NCBI GenBank assembly: GCA_947503625.1
Contig: CANNEK010000001.1
Coordinates: 1,172,152 to 1,236,151, forward strand
Reading direction: 5' to 3'
Source: an uncultured Kordiimonas sp.
Lineage (GTDB): Bacteria > Pseudomonadota > Alphaproteobacteria > Sphingomonadales > Kordiimonadaceae
DNA length: 64,000 nt
The translations under genes were made by a program, and so were the position numbers. The notes under the pieces are model-generated. The model was given only the letters and a program-made list of their open reading frames with translations. It did no database searches and had not been told where the DNA came from. This document shows, in pieces, positions 43,532 through 52,158 of the stretch (position 1 is the stretch's first letter; every line of letters starts with the position of its first letter).

Positions 43532-44434
43532 ATGAATTGGGATGATCTTCGCATCTTGGAAATATGCGCCAGAAATGGTTCTTTCCTAAAGGCTTCCGAG
43601 GAATTGGGAGTTAGCCACAGCTCCATTTCTCGCCGAATGACCCGCCTGGAAAACCGTCTGAAAGTCACATTATTACACCGTTCTGCAGGTGGTGTGACGC
43701 TTACGGACGCCGGGCTGACCATTGTTGCACAGGCAGAGAAAATGGCGCAGGCGGCCCTGAATGTGAAGAACACAACAGAGCATGCCGCGTCTCTCGCGGG
43801 CAGCATCCGGTTCGAAACAATCGACTCAACTGCCTTTAACCTGATGGACTATTTGGCAGAATTCACGTCACTGCATCCGGATATTGAAATAGACCTGCGC
43901 CTGAACCAGCAAATGGTTGACCTCAGCCGCGGTGATGCTGATGTGGTTTTGCGTGCCACCAACGATCCTACCGAAGACTATATCGGGCATCATATCGCAA
44001 ATCATGCCTTTGGCATATTCGGCTCCGTGGATCTGATCAACAGATACCCGGCCGGAACACCCCTTAATGAAATGCCCTGGGTGCTGTGGAGCAACCACTG
44101 GACCGACCAATGGATGGAAGAGCTTGGCCTCCAACCGCGTGTTGCCATGCGGGCAAGCACAGCATTTGGTGTATTGCAGGCAATGCAGGCAGGCATCGGT
44201 ATCGGGCACATGGCGTGCTATGCCATGGCAAAACGGGATCAGTTTTTGTGCCTTCATGCGCCCAAGCCGCAATGGGACCTGCAGATTTGGCTGCTAGCGC
44301 ATCACAGCATGCGCCGTAACCAGCGAGTGATGACATTCAACAGGTTTTTACGCCGGAAACTTATCGCCGACAAACCCCTGATTGAGGGCAAGGTCGGCAG
44401 CGCCGCAAGGCCCCTTGGACTGGCACTGCGTTAA
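43532..44434 (+). CDS. LysR-family transcriptional regulator, 300 aa
   Basis: N-terminal winged HTH (WDDLRILEICARNGSFLKAS, then LGVSHSSISRRMTRLENRL) followed by a two-lobed substrate-binding domain (IRFETIDSTAF, DVVLRATNDPTEDYIG). Length is standard. Frame opens at 43523, but 43532 begins the usual MNWDDLRIL sequence. No good ribosome site is visible, so translation may be weak or leaderless. It is divergent from the exported protein gene at 43399, with a perfect palindrome between them; inducer unknown. Confidence 0.92.
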   Translation: MNWDDLRILEICARNGSFLKASEELGVSHSSISRRMTRLENRLKVTLLHRSAGGVTLTDAGLTIVAQAEKMAQAALNVKNTTEHAASLAGSIRFETIDSTAFNLMDYLAEFTSLHPDIEIDLRLNQQMVDLSRGDADVVLRATNDPTEDYIGHHIANHAFGIFGSVDLINRYPAGTPLNEMPWVLWSNHWTDQWMEELGLQPRVAMRASTAFGVLQAMQAGIGIGHMACYAMAKRDQFLCLHAPKPQWDLQIWLLAHHSMRRNQRVMTFNRFLRRKLIADKPLIEGKVGSAARPLGLALR

Positions 44435-44473
44435 TCGCAGCAGAAAACACGCCGACCTGACGTCAGACATCCT

Positions 44474-45958
44474 CTATAGGTCAAGGTTGGCACCAAATGT
44501 AACCGAGTCTCTCTGACCGTCCTCGTGAAATGCAAGCGCATTGGACAATTGGGCCACTTCATCAAGCACACCCCATCGGGCGATCGGAATTCTCGTGGAA
44601 GTCAGGATCTTGCCTGCCTGGCTTTTCAGCGCTTTTTTGGCCGCTTTTTCAAGCAGATATTCCGCAATGGCACTCAGCGGCCACCGAGCGTTGGTCATAA
44701 AGTTGAAGTCCTTCGCCACCGCTTTCTCGATACGGGAATACAACACAACCTCACGCCGTGGGAAATCAAAGCCGATCCTGAACAGAATCTGAAGAGGCGA
44801 AACCCGACCCCGAAACGCAACGCCTGCCACCCGATAATATACCGAGCCAATTTTCACACCGGCGTCTCCGTACCCAAGACCGCCCAAATCGATATCAATC
44901 TTGAATTCCAGCGCCCGGCCAGTGAGCGACAGGGCAAAAGACTCGAGCATCAGGCTGAGCGAATAGCCCCATCGGAAAATACCTTTTCGGCCACCATCAC
45001 TAAACCCGACGGACGGTTGCGCAATACCCTCGAAATTAACCTCGAACAGTTTTTTGGGGGCAAAAAGGAACACCTGACCAATAGAAGTGGCTTCATTGTT
45101 AAACTCGTCCCCCATCGAATCGCGCGGAAATGTTCGGGACGGTGAACTGGCCGGCACAAAAACCCGTGACGTAGCCGGATCGGTTTCAGTGGTGACTGTG
45201 CCTTCCGTGGGGGATATGGGGCAACTGTTGAAGTTAAGCCGGGTATCAGCGGAAAAAAGCAGGAAGTCTTTTTCGGCACCAATGCGACCGGCACCTTCAA
45301 ATACTATCCCAGGAAACAAGGCAAAAACGTCAGGAAACTCAATCGAATCGACATAAGCCTTAGCAATTTCCGCTGGTATGAGAAGCCGGACAGCGTTCAA
45401 GAACTCCGTCAGTCTGGTGAAGTCATCCTCAACAAAGCTGTAAGTATTTTCGAGCTTTTCTTTCAAAACAGGGTCGGTGCGCCATAAGGCATCAACGCTG
45501 CCGCTTTGGGATGTGCCGAGCAACGACAACTGAATATCCAGTTCATCAAGCAACAGGGCAGTTGTGATCTCCTTGAATTTGATCGTTATCTTGCCAACGC
45601 TGTCTTTCTGAGAACCATCTTCCAATGCGACAGAAACATCCAGTTCCACCGATATTTTTTTCGATCGCAGTACCGGCATAACCGAACCTGAGACCGGATC
45701 CGGTATCTCATCGAAAGAAATGAGCGCATTTGTAGAATCCAGGGCGGCGTCAAACGCGATCGGGTACCTGTCCGCTCCAACCTGAAATGTCTCGTTTGAG
45801 ACCAGTCCGACAGCCTGTGTTGAAATGGACCGGAAACTATTTTCGATCAGACGTCTGATCAGCTCGACAGAGATCGCTATGCCAGCATTTTCTTTACCGG
45901 TATCCGGGTCGATCGAGAATGATTTCAGAATATTGTGTGCGTCGCTTGCTAAAGCCAT
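44474..45958 (-). CDS. Large unknown protein, 494 aa
   Basis: I do not recognise this protein. It has no signal peptide, no clear membrane helix, and no catalytic or nucleotide-binding motif. Many stretches alternate polar and hydrophobic residues in beta-strand fashion (for example KKISVELDVSVALEDGS, DKITIKF-like and ALEFKIDIDLGGLGYG), with a Gly-rich part. The fold may be a lipid-binding TULIP-type tube, but no sequence signature proves it. The start at 45958 is chosen because GGGAAC lies upstream; 46003 is an alternative. It is convergent with the LysR gene and stands alone. Confidence 0.65.
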   Translation of the reverse strand: MALASDAHNILKSFSIDPDTGKENAGIAISVELIRRLIENSFRSISTQAVGLVSNETFQVGADRYPIAFDAALDSTNALISFDEIPDPVSGSVMPVLRSKKISVELDVSVALEDGSQKDSVGKITIKFKEITTALLLDELDIQLSLLGTSQSGSVDALWRTDPVLKEKLENTYSFVEDDFTRLTEFLNAVRLLIPAEIAKAYVDSIEFPDVFALFPGIVFEGAGRIGAEKDFLLFSADTRLNFNSCPISPTEGTVTTETDPATSRVFVPASSPSRTFPRDSMGDEFNNEATSIGQVFLFAPKKLFEVNFEGIAQPSVGFSDGGRKGIFRWGYSLSLMLESFALSLTGRALEFKIDIDLGGLGYGDAGVKIGSVYYRVAGVAFRGRVSPLQILFRIGFDFPRREVVLYSRIEKAVAKDFNFMTNARWPLSAIAEYLLEKAAKKALKSQAGKILTSTRIPIARWGVLDEVAQLSNALAFHEDGQRDSVTFGANLDL

Positions 45959-46177
45959 GTTCTGTTCCCACTTGCAAATGTTCAATTTGGCTGGGATGTT
46001 CATGGCGCAACGCGGCGCTCGTTTCTGTGACGGCGATCACGGGCCGCGATATCAGGCGAAAAAATCAGACTGGTTTTTGTCAAAAATTGATTGGTTCGAA
46101 GCCCCCTAAAAAAAGGACGCTCCTAGAACCGTTAGCGGCAAGCCCTCCTCACCAAGGGTGCTTGAACCTTCGTATGG

Positions 46178-48091
46178 TTACCAGGCGATGCCGTAGTCTT
46201 CTCCGCTGTCGCTTGCGCCGCCCCACATGGTACGGGTTTCATGATCAAAATAGATGGCGGTGACCGGGCTGTATGTGCGCCCGACAAGTTCGACATTGTA
46301 GCCGCGCTTCGCCAGCTCCTTGCGCACCCATTCAGACACCTGCGTGGTCACCTGAATACGCCCTGGTTCAGACTTGTGTGCCCCGAACGAGCTTTGCATT
46401 TGATAACTGGTGATATTGTGCGCCTCAACCGCCTCCTGCACATTCATGTCAAACTCAACCATATTGAGAAAGAACTGCAGCAGGTTCTGGTCCTGGCTGT
46501 CGCCGCCCTGCACGGAAAAGGCCATCAATGGTTTGCCGTCTTTCAGGGCAATACTGGGCGTCAGTGTAGCGCGCGGACGCTTGCCGGGTGCAACCACATT
46601 GAAGGGGTTCAGGCGTTCATCAAGAACAAAGCTTTGCATGCGTTGGCTAAGGCCAATACCGGTTTCGCCGGCAATGAAAGCCGGTATCCAGCCACCGCTA
46701 GGTGTTATGGACACAACCCAGCCTTCAGCGTCTGAAGCCTGAATAGATGTGGTGCCTGCAAGGAAAGCTTCATCGTCTGTCATGGTGTTCTGCGCGACCT
46801 GAAAACCTTCCGCGCCTTCAGCATCTGCCACGGGCGGGATCGGGGTCCATTTTTCCAGCAGATCCGTGAACGGATTGGTACCACCCTGAAACGGATACGG
46901 GTCACCCGGTTTAACCGTTTCATCATTCATGCCCCAATTGATCTGGGCGCGGCGATGGTCCGCATACTCTTTGGATAGCAAGCCTTCGATCGGCTCCTTT
47001 GGTGGCATATAAGGGTCACCATAATAAAAGTCGCGATCGGCGAACGACAGATTCATTGCCTGATACAGCGCATGAATATAGGGCAAGGAATTGTGCCCCA
47101 TGCTCTTGAGGTCCACCTTTTCAAGAATATTGAGTGCCTGCAAAAGCACAGGCCCCTGCACCCAGTGCGTCAACTTGTAAACATCGATGCCTTTATAATT
47201 GGTGCTTACCGGCTCCTCGATGTGAACCTGCCATTTGTCCAGGTCTTCCATGGTCATCAGCCCGCCATATTCCTTGGAGCCACGCACCATTTCCTCGGCG
47301 ATATCACCGCGATAAAAACGGTCATAAGCCGCGTAGATAGCCTCTTTCCGGGTTTTACCGGCTTTCAGGGCTTCGGCTTCCGTATCAACCAGTTTTTGCA
47401 GGGTCTTCAGCAAATCCGGTTGTTTGAAGTCTTCGCCTGCATAAGGGGCGGCGCGCTCCTGACTGTCATCTTCGTTCAAATGCGGAAGGAATACCTCGCG
47501 TGAATGCTCCCATTGTTTAAGGATATCCTTGCGGCGCTCCATATTGTCCGCCTGACTTTCCTCAACCGGATACCCCTCAGCCATCTGCATGGCCGGCGCC
47601 AGCACTTCAGCAAGGCTTAACTTGCCATACTCCGCCAACATCACCATCAAGCCACCCGGTGTGCCGGGCGTTACCGCGGCCAGCGGACCATTTTCGGGCG
47701 GGTAGGCCATGCCCTTACTTTTGAAAAACTCGGCTGTCGCGCCAGTGGGTGCCACACCCAGAGCATTGATCCCAATGACTTTGCCGGTTTTGGGGTTGTA
47801 GATCAGCGCCTGTGTCTCGCCGCCCCAACCCAGTGTATCCCACATGGTGCTGGTAGCAGCTAACATGGCGCAGGCCGCATCCACCGCGTTCCCGCCGCGG
47901 GTGAAGGTCATGCTACCGGCTGTCGCCGCGAGCGGCTTGCCCGTAACCGCGACCCAGTGTTTGCCGTGCAAAACCGGTTTTAGTGTTTGCTGCGCGGCGA
48001 CGGGCGATGCCAACATCAGCGCGAACGCACAAGATGTCAGAACCGGCTTAAAAGCGGTTTTGAATGAAAGCTGGTGCAAAACTCGGTGCAT
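46178..48091 (-). CDS. Gamma-glutamyltransferase-family protein, exported, 637 aa
   Basis: Ntn-hydrolase of the GGT family. A signal peptide (residues 10-33, ending ASPVAA) precedes the large subunit (GGNAVDAACAMLAATSTMWDTLGWGGETQA) and the autocleavage threonine in LAGTTSIQASDAEG. The small subunit includes PSGGWIPAFIAGETGIGLSQ and GKRPRATLTPSIAL with GGDSQDQNL. It is longer than and diverged from the ggt at 28082, and several canonical GGT motifs are changed (GGDSQDQ in place of GSPGG), a pattern also seen in cephalosporin-acylase-like GGTs. Start has AGGAG seven bases upstream. Substrate is unproved. Confidence 0.87.
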   Translation of the reverse strand: MHRVLHQLSFKTAFKPVLTSCAFALMLASPVAAQQTLKPVLHGKHWVAVTGKPLAATAGSMTFTRGGNAVDAACAMLAATSTMWDTLGWGGETQALIYNPKTGKVIGINALGVAPTGATAEFFKSKGMAYPPENGPLAAVTPGTPGGLMVMLAEYGKLSLAEVLAPAMQMAEGYPVEESQADNMERRKDILKQWEHSREVFLPHLNEDDSQERAAPYAGEDFKQPDLLKTLQKLVDTEAEALKAGKTRKEAIYAAYDRFYRGDIAEEMVRGSKEYGGLMTMEDLDKWQVHIEEPVSTNYKGIDVYKLTHWVQGPVLLQALNILEKVDLKSMGHNSLPYIHALYQAMNLSFADRDFYYGDPYMPPKEPIEGLLSKEYADHRRAQINWGMNDETVKPGDPYPFQGGTNPFTDLLEKWTPIPPVADAEGAEGFQVAQNTMTDDEAFLAGTTSIQASDAEGWVVSITPSGGWIPAFIAGETGIGLSQRMQSFVLDERLNPFNVVAPGKRPRATLTPSIALKDGKPLMAFSVQGGDSQDQNLLQFFLNMVEFDMNVQEAVEAHNITSYQMQSSFGAHKSEPGRIQVTTQVSEWVRKELAKRGYNVELVGRTYSPVTAIYFDHETRTMWGGASDSGEDYGIAW

Positions 48092-48335
48092 GTGCGGGCT
48101 CCTGTTCCAAAGCGGCGAAGAATGTTTCAATTGAAACGACCCTACCACCGTTACATCAAAAGTAAATGCAGCCGGGGACGCCAATGCTTGCACTGTTTGC
48201 CACAAACCGCGCACATTTTTGTGACATTGAGTGTTTGTGGGTTTTTGTTCATTCTTGATTAAGCTTGATTACTGATAAACGAATGATAGTGGGGTCCAGC
48301 CTCGTAGCTGAAGTCGCAGACGGTCGGGAGTATGT
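48092..48335. promoter_or_regulatory. Divergent region between GGT-family gene and RTX protein
   Basis: 244 bases, with AT-rich parts near 48225-48290 (TTCTTGATTAAGCTTGATT repeats the motif CTTGATTA). It should contain both promoters. Nothing else was recognised. Confidence 0.3.
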
Positions 48336-50621
48336 ATGGACGACGAACCAACCGGAAATATCAATACCGGCTTTTCCGTCACTGTTGGCGGTAGCGCAAC
48401 GGGTGTTATTGAAGAAGAAGGCGATATTGACTTTTTCTCCGTACAGCTGGAAGCGGGAGTAACCTACCAGATTGATCTCGAGGGCAGCCGCACGGCATCA
48501 GGCGACCTTCTGGACCCGTTCCTCACCGGCATCTTCAATGCAAACGGAATACAGGTAGCCACGCAAGACGACGATGACGGTGTTTCAACAAACAGCCGGA
48601 TTCTGTTTACCCCTAGTGTGAGCGGCACCTATTTTGTTGGCGCAAGTTCCTTCAACAACACATCGCTGACAGATACAGGAAGCTACACGCTGTTTGTCGA
48701 AGAGGAAGCCCTGACCGACCGGCCGGATCCTCTTGTCCTGAACTCTGTTGCCAACACAGGCAATATCATCATTGATACCCTGGTGTTTGGCCGCGGTTAT
48801 GGCAACGGTGTGGACACACCGACTGTAACTTTCAGCATCCCCGGCGAAGACCCGACATTTTTGGGTGGCTTCCTGCTGGATGAGACCGACATAACGCCTT
48901 TTGCCGTTCCTATTTCTGCCGCCGCCGAGGCGGTGTTCCGGGATGGTCTCAATCAAGTGGCGGAAGATGTCAATATTCGCTTCCTGGAGATCGTTGACGA
49001 AGGAACAACGTTTGGCACATTGCGTATTTTCGGCAACACAGCGGAATCCGGCCGCACCATCGGGCTTGCAGGCCTGCCAAGCGAAGCGCCCAGTGGAGGT
49101 GATATCGCCATATTCGAGGACGAAATATTCAGCGAAGGCCTGTCGCGCTTTGTCGTGCTTCACGAGTTGGGCCACGCACTTGGCCTCGAGCATATTGACC
49201 TTGAAGAAACTCCCGATTTTCCGGCGCAGTTTGCCGGTGCGGAATTCAGCCTGCTGACGCCAAGCTTCACCTCGGCCTTTTTCCCGAATGCGGCGCGCGT
49301 CAGCTTTTATCCAACCAGTTTTGGCTACGCCGATATTCTGGCCTTGCGGCAGATATATGGTCCTTCGCAAGCCGATGAAGAAGACAATGTGTACAGCTTC
49401 AATGTCGGGCTTGAATACTGGGAAACCATCTTCGATACCGGCGGCAATGACACCATTGCAATCACAGGCGGCAACGAAAGTGTTAAAATCGATCTATCGC
49501 CAGATGACGATTTCTTCGGTGGTACTTTCATTGATGTTGGCACGACCGTACGATACTTCGCTGGCTCGGGTGCCCAGATTGGCAGTCGGGATGACACTGT
49601 TTTTATCAGCCCTGAAACGGTGATCGAAAACATCCTTTTGTCAGGTGGTAACGACACGGTTGTTGGTAATGCTGCGGATAACCGCATTGAAGGTGCCGGG
49701 GGTAATGATGAAATTGCGGGCGCTGGCGGCTCTGATACCCTTATAGGGAATGCTGGTCGCGACAAAATATCGGGCGGCGCCGGAGACGATGTTTCATTTG
49801 CGGGCGTCGGCGACCAAAGCAACGACACCGTTGAAGGTAATTCGGGAGATGATATCCTGGGCGCTGGAGCAGGCAACGATACCGTGGTCGGAGGAGACAT
49901 TACTTCCGGCCTCACATCAGGTGCCGCCTCTGCGGCAGGCAGCGACACCATATTTGGCGGTGCCGGGGATGATCTGATTGTCGGTGGGTCCTTTAACAGC
50001 CAAAGTGACACAGTGGTGGAAACAGGCGGCGGGCAGAACCTGCTTTGGGCAGGTACCGGCAATGACACGGTATTCGGCGATACAGGTTCCGATGTGCTTG
50101 GCGGTGGCCAGGGCAACGATGAAATTTCTGGCGGTGGCGGTAACGATACCATTTATGGCGGGACTGGGTCGGTTTCAGACAATGCCGATACAATAAACGG
50201 CGGATCAGGCAGCGACCTTATCTTTGCGTCATCGGACGAAGATGTGGTCAGTGGCGGAACCGACAACGACACAATTTTTGGCGGCGGGGCCAATGATACA
50301 ATTGACGCCGACAGCGGCGCTGATGTGATATGGGGTGGTTCAGGCAACGATAACCTGACCGGCGGCAATGGCAATGATACCTTCGCTTTCACATCAGGTC
50401 ATGGTGACGATACCATCACTGACTTCAACCTGAACTCGGACCAGCTTGCCTTTGAAGATATCACAGGGTTCACTGATGAAGCAGGCGTAAGGGCAGCAAC
50501 CAGCGAGACAATTATTGGCGGTGTATCCGGCCTTCTGATCAATACAGGGGACGGCAACACAATTTTCCTGGTTGGTCTTGCAGATGAAGATATCGGTTCA
50601 CTCTCGCTTGTGTTTTTGTAG
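48336..50621 (+). CDS. Secreted RTX protein with PPC and serralysin-like metalloprotease domain, 761 aa
   Basis: Three parts are visible. Residues about 10-120 form a PPC (pre-peptidase C-terminal) beta domain (DFFSVQLEAGVTYQIDLEG). Residues about 130-345 form a metzincin-like domain with the zinc motif HELGHALGLEH at 276-286 and the serralysin-style YADILALRQIYGP at about 328-340. Residues about 430-700 contain many GGxGxDxxxG nonapeptide calcium-binding repeats, ending in a C-terminal SLSLVFL region typical of type I secretion signals. No Sec signal peptide. The usual Met-turn Met is not seen between the zinc motif and YADILALRQ. No type I secretion genes are adjacent. GGGAG precedes the ATG. 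Confidence 0.9.
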   Translation: MDDEPTGNINTGFSVTVGGSATGVIEEEGDIDFFSVQLEAGVTYQIDLEGSRTASGDLLDPFLTGIFNANGIQVATQDDDDGVSTNSRILFTPSVSGTYFVGASSFNNTSLTDTGSYTLFVEEEALTDRPDPLVLNSVANTGNIIIDTLVFGRGYGNGVDTPTVTFSIPGEDPTFLGGFLLDETDITPFAVPISAAAEAVFRDGLNQVAEDVNIRFLEIVDEGTTFGTLRIFGNTAESGRTIGLAGLPSEAPSGGDIAIFEDEIFSEGLSRFVVLHELGHALGLEHIDLEETPDFPAQFAGAEFSLLTPSFTSAFFPNAARVSFYPTSFGYADILALRQIYGPSQADEEDNVYSFNVGLEYWETIFDTGGNDTIAITGGNESVKIDLSPDDDFFGGTFIDVGTTVRYFAGSGAQIGSRDDTVFISPETVIENILLSGGNDTVVGNAADNRIEGAGGNDEIAGAGGSDTLIGNAGRDKISGGAGDDVSFAGVGDQSNDTVEGNSGDDILGAGAGNDTVVGGDITSGLTSGAASAAGSDTIFGGAGDDLIVGGSFNSQSDTVVETGGGQNLLWAGTGNDTVFGDTGSDVLGGGQGNDEISGGGGNDTIYGGTGSVSDNADTINGGSGSDLIFASSDEDVVSGGTDNDTIFGGGANDTIDADSGADVIWGGSGNDNLTGGNGNDTFAFTSGHGDDTITDFNLNSDQLAFEDITGFTDEAGVRAATSETIIGGVSGLLINTGDGNTIFLVGLADEDIGSLSLVFL

Positions 50622-50634
50622 GCGGCAATAAATA

Positions 50635-50659
50635 CTGCTGGCCGAACACCAACCAGCAG
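50635..50659 (+). other. Hairpin in the leader of the halohydrin dehalogenase gene
   Basis: CTGCTGG and CCAGCAG form a perfect seven-pair stem with an 11-base loop, ending 12 bases before the ATG at 50672. It may end the RTX transcript weakly or affect translation of the next gene. Function unknown. Confidence 0.45.
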
Positions 50660-50671
50660 GACCCAGCCTCA

Positions 50672-51385
50672 ATGAGCCCCTCACTCAAACACCACCAGCC
50701 AGCCGGAAGCGGCAGACTGAATAACAAGAAAGCGCTGGTAACCCAGGCCGAAGATTTCATGGGGCCTGCAACCATTGACCATTTCACGCAGGAAGGCGCA
50801 GAAGTCTTCGCCAGCGACGGCATTCTCACCGACCCCTTAACCCCTGACGCCCTTCTTGATGAAGCGGGGCCGATAGACATTCTTGTGGTCAATCTCGCCA
50901 CTGATAATCTGTATGGCAAAATGGCTGACGAACTGACCGACACTGATTTTGAAACCGCTTTTGAAGTGATGGTTTACCCCTTGCACAGACTTGTGCGCGC
51001 CGTTACGCCGCAGATGAAAGAGAGACAGGCGGGCAAGATCATCGTTTATGGCAGCGCCGTGCCCCTGCGCCCCATGGCCCGCCTGGCTGCTTACTCAGCC
51101 GCTCGCGGCGCGCAGATTTCCTATGTGAAATCGGTGGGTACAGAATTGGCGCGCGATAATATTCAGATGAATTTAATCGCCCAGAATTGGGTCATGAACC
51201 CCGCTTATTACCCCCCTGAACTGCAGGCACACCCCAAGTTTCAAGCCAACCTGAAACGGGAAGTGCCCTTAGGGCGCCTGGCCCGCCCCGAAGAAGACAC
51301 AGCACTGGCGGTTTTTCTGGCATCAAACGAAAGTGACTTCTTTGTCGGACAGGCAATCCCTTTCAGCGGCGGCTGGGCAAGTTGA
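50672..51385 (+). CDS. Halohydrin dehalogenase (SDR-derived, HHDH), 237 aa
   Basis: Enzyme that converts vicinal halohydrins to epoxides and can reopen them with nucleophiles. It has the SDR fold but not the NAD(P)-binding Gly-rich loop: in its place is TQAEDFMG, which fits the family fingerprint T-X4-F-X-G (T24, F29, G31). The catalytic triad follows the second fingerprint S-X12-Y-X3-R: S128, Y141, R145 in GSAVPLRPMARLAAYSAARG. The halide-pocket stretch NWVMNPAYYPP and PLGRLARPEED, FLASNESDFFVGQ also match HHDHs. Length suits the family, with an N-terminal extension of about 20 residues. It may be of the HheD or HheE class, judged from memory. A weak ribosome site. UbiX follows after 182 bases. 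Confidence 0.88.
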   Translation: MSPSLKHHQPAGSGRLNNKKALVTQAEDFMGPATIDHFTQEGAEVFASDGILTDPLTPDALLDEAGPIDILVVNLATDNLYGKMADELTDTDFETAFEVMVYPLHRLVRAVTPQMKERQAGKIIVYGSAVPLRPMARLAAYSAARGAQISYVKSVGTELARDNIQMNLIAQNWVMNPAYYPPELQAHPKFQANLKREVPLGRLARPEEDTALAVFLASNESDFFVGQAIPFSGGWAS

Positions 51386-51567
51386 TCATTTTCCGGCAGC
51401 TCGGCGGCTCTGGCATAAAACAATCGAAACATCCCCGGTTTTTGATCTGACAAAGGGAAAAGTTCGTTTCATATGTCATGAAGCAGTTTGCAAATACTGC
51501 AGCAATTTCAGCAGATGCTATTGCCAGCACCATCAAGCGCTATATGCTGTAGCCAAAGGAGTTTCGA

Positions 51568-52158
51568 GTGAGCGAGACGAAAAAACTGATTGTCGGTATC
51601 GGCGGCGCCAGCGGCGTGATTTATGGCATTCGCCTGCTTGAAGTGCTGCAGGGTGTGGCCGAGATAGAAACCCATCTGGTCATGTCAAAAACGGCGCGCA
51701 TGAATATAGCCATCGAAACTGACATGACGGCATCCGACGTTGAAGGGTTGGCGGACACGGTTCACAACGTTGCGCAGGTTGGTGCCACTATCGCTAGTGG
51801 CAGCTTCAAAACGCACGGCATGATCGTTGCCGCCTGCTCGATGAAAAACCTGTCAGCTATCGTTCATTCGCACGCAGACGATCTGCTAACCCGCGCGGCA
51901 GACGTTGCTCTGAAAGAACGGCGTAAACTTGTGCTGATGCCGCGCGAGACACCTCTCCACACGGGACACTGCAAGCTGATGATGGAAGCAAGCCAGCTTG
52001 GGGCCGTTGTAGCGCCGCCCATGCCAGCAATGTACACGCGGCCTCAGACGATTGATGACATTATCAACCACTCTGTCGGGCGCGTTCTGGATCTGTTTGA
52101 ACTGAAAACCGGGCTTGTTGAACGGTGGCAGGGACCAACGGGAAAAAACCTAAACTGA
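51568..52158 (+). CDS. ubiX: Flavin prenyltransferase UbiX, 196 aa
   Basis: Makes prenylated FMN for UbiD decarboxylases. GTG start with AAGGAG six bases upstream. Motifs are GIGGASGVIYGIRLLEVLQ (FMN phosphate binding), VMSKTARMNI, IASGSFKTHGMIVAACSMKNLSAI and LMPRETPLHTGHCKLMMEAS, the PRETPLH block being diagnostic of the UbiX/Pad1 family. Length is typical. UbiD at 8563 is the likely consumer of the cofactor. The next gene begins at the base after its stop codon. Confidence 0.95.
   Translation: MSETKKLIVGIGGASGVIYGIRLLEVLQGVAEIETHLVMSKTARMNIAIETDMTASDVEGLADTVHNVAQVGATIASGSFKTHGMIVAACSMKNLSAIVHSHADDLLTRAADVALKERRKLVLMPRETPLHTGHCKLMMEASQLGAVVAPPMPAMYTRPQTIDDIINHSVGRVLDLFELKTGLVERWQGPTGKNLN

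Noticed and set aside
48585-49370. 261-residue minus-strand open frame
   Set aside because: Antisense to the RTX protein, whose PPC and zinc motifs are clear.
50672-51385. Ordinary NAD(P)-dependent SDR oxidoreductase
   Set aside because: The glycine-rich cofactor loop is replaced and the catalytic Lys is Arg, both as in halohydrin dehalogenases.
50622-51567. Type I secretion genes for the RTX protein
   Set aside because: The downstream genes are a halohydrin dehalogenase and ubiX; no HlyB or HlyD homologue is present.
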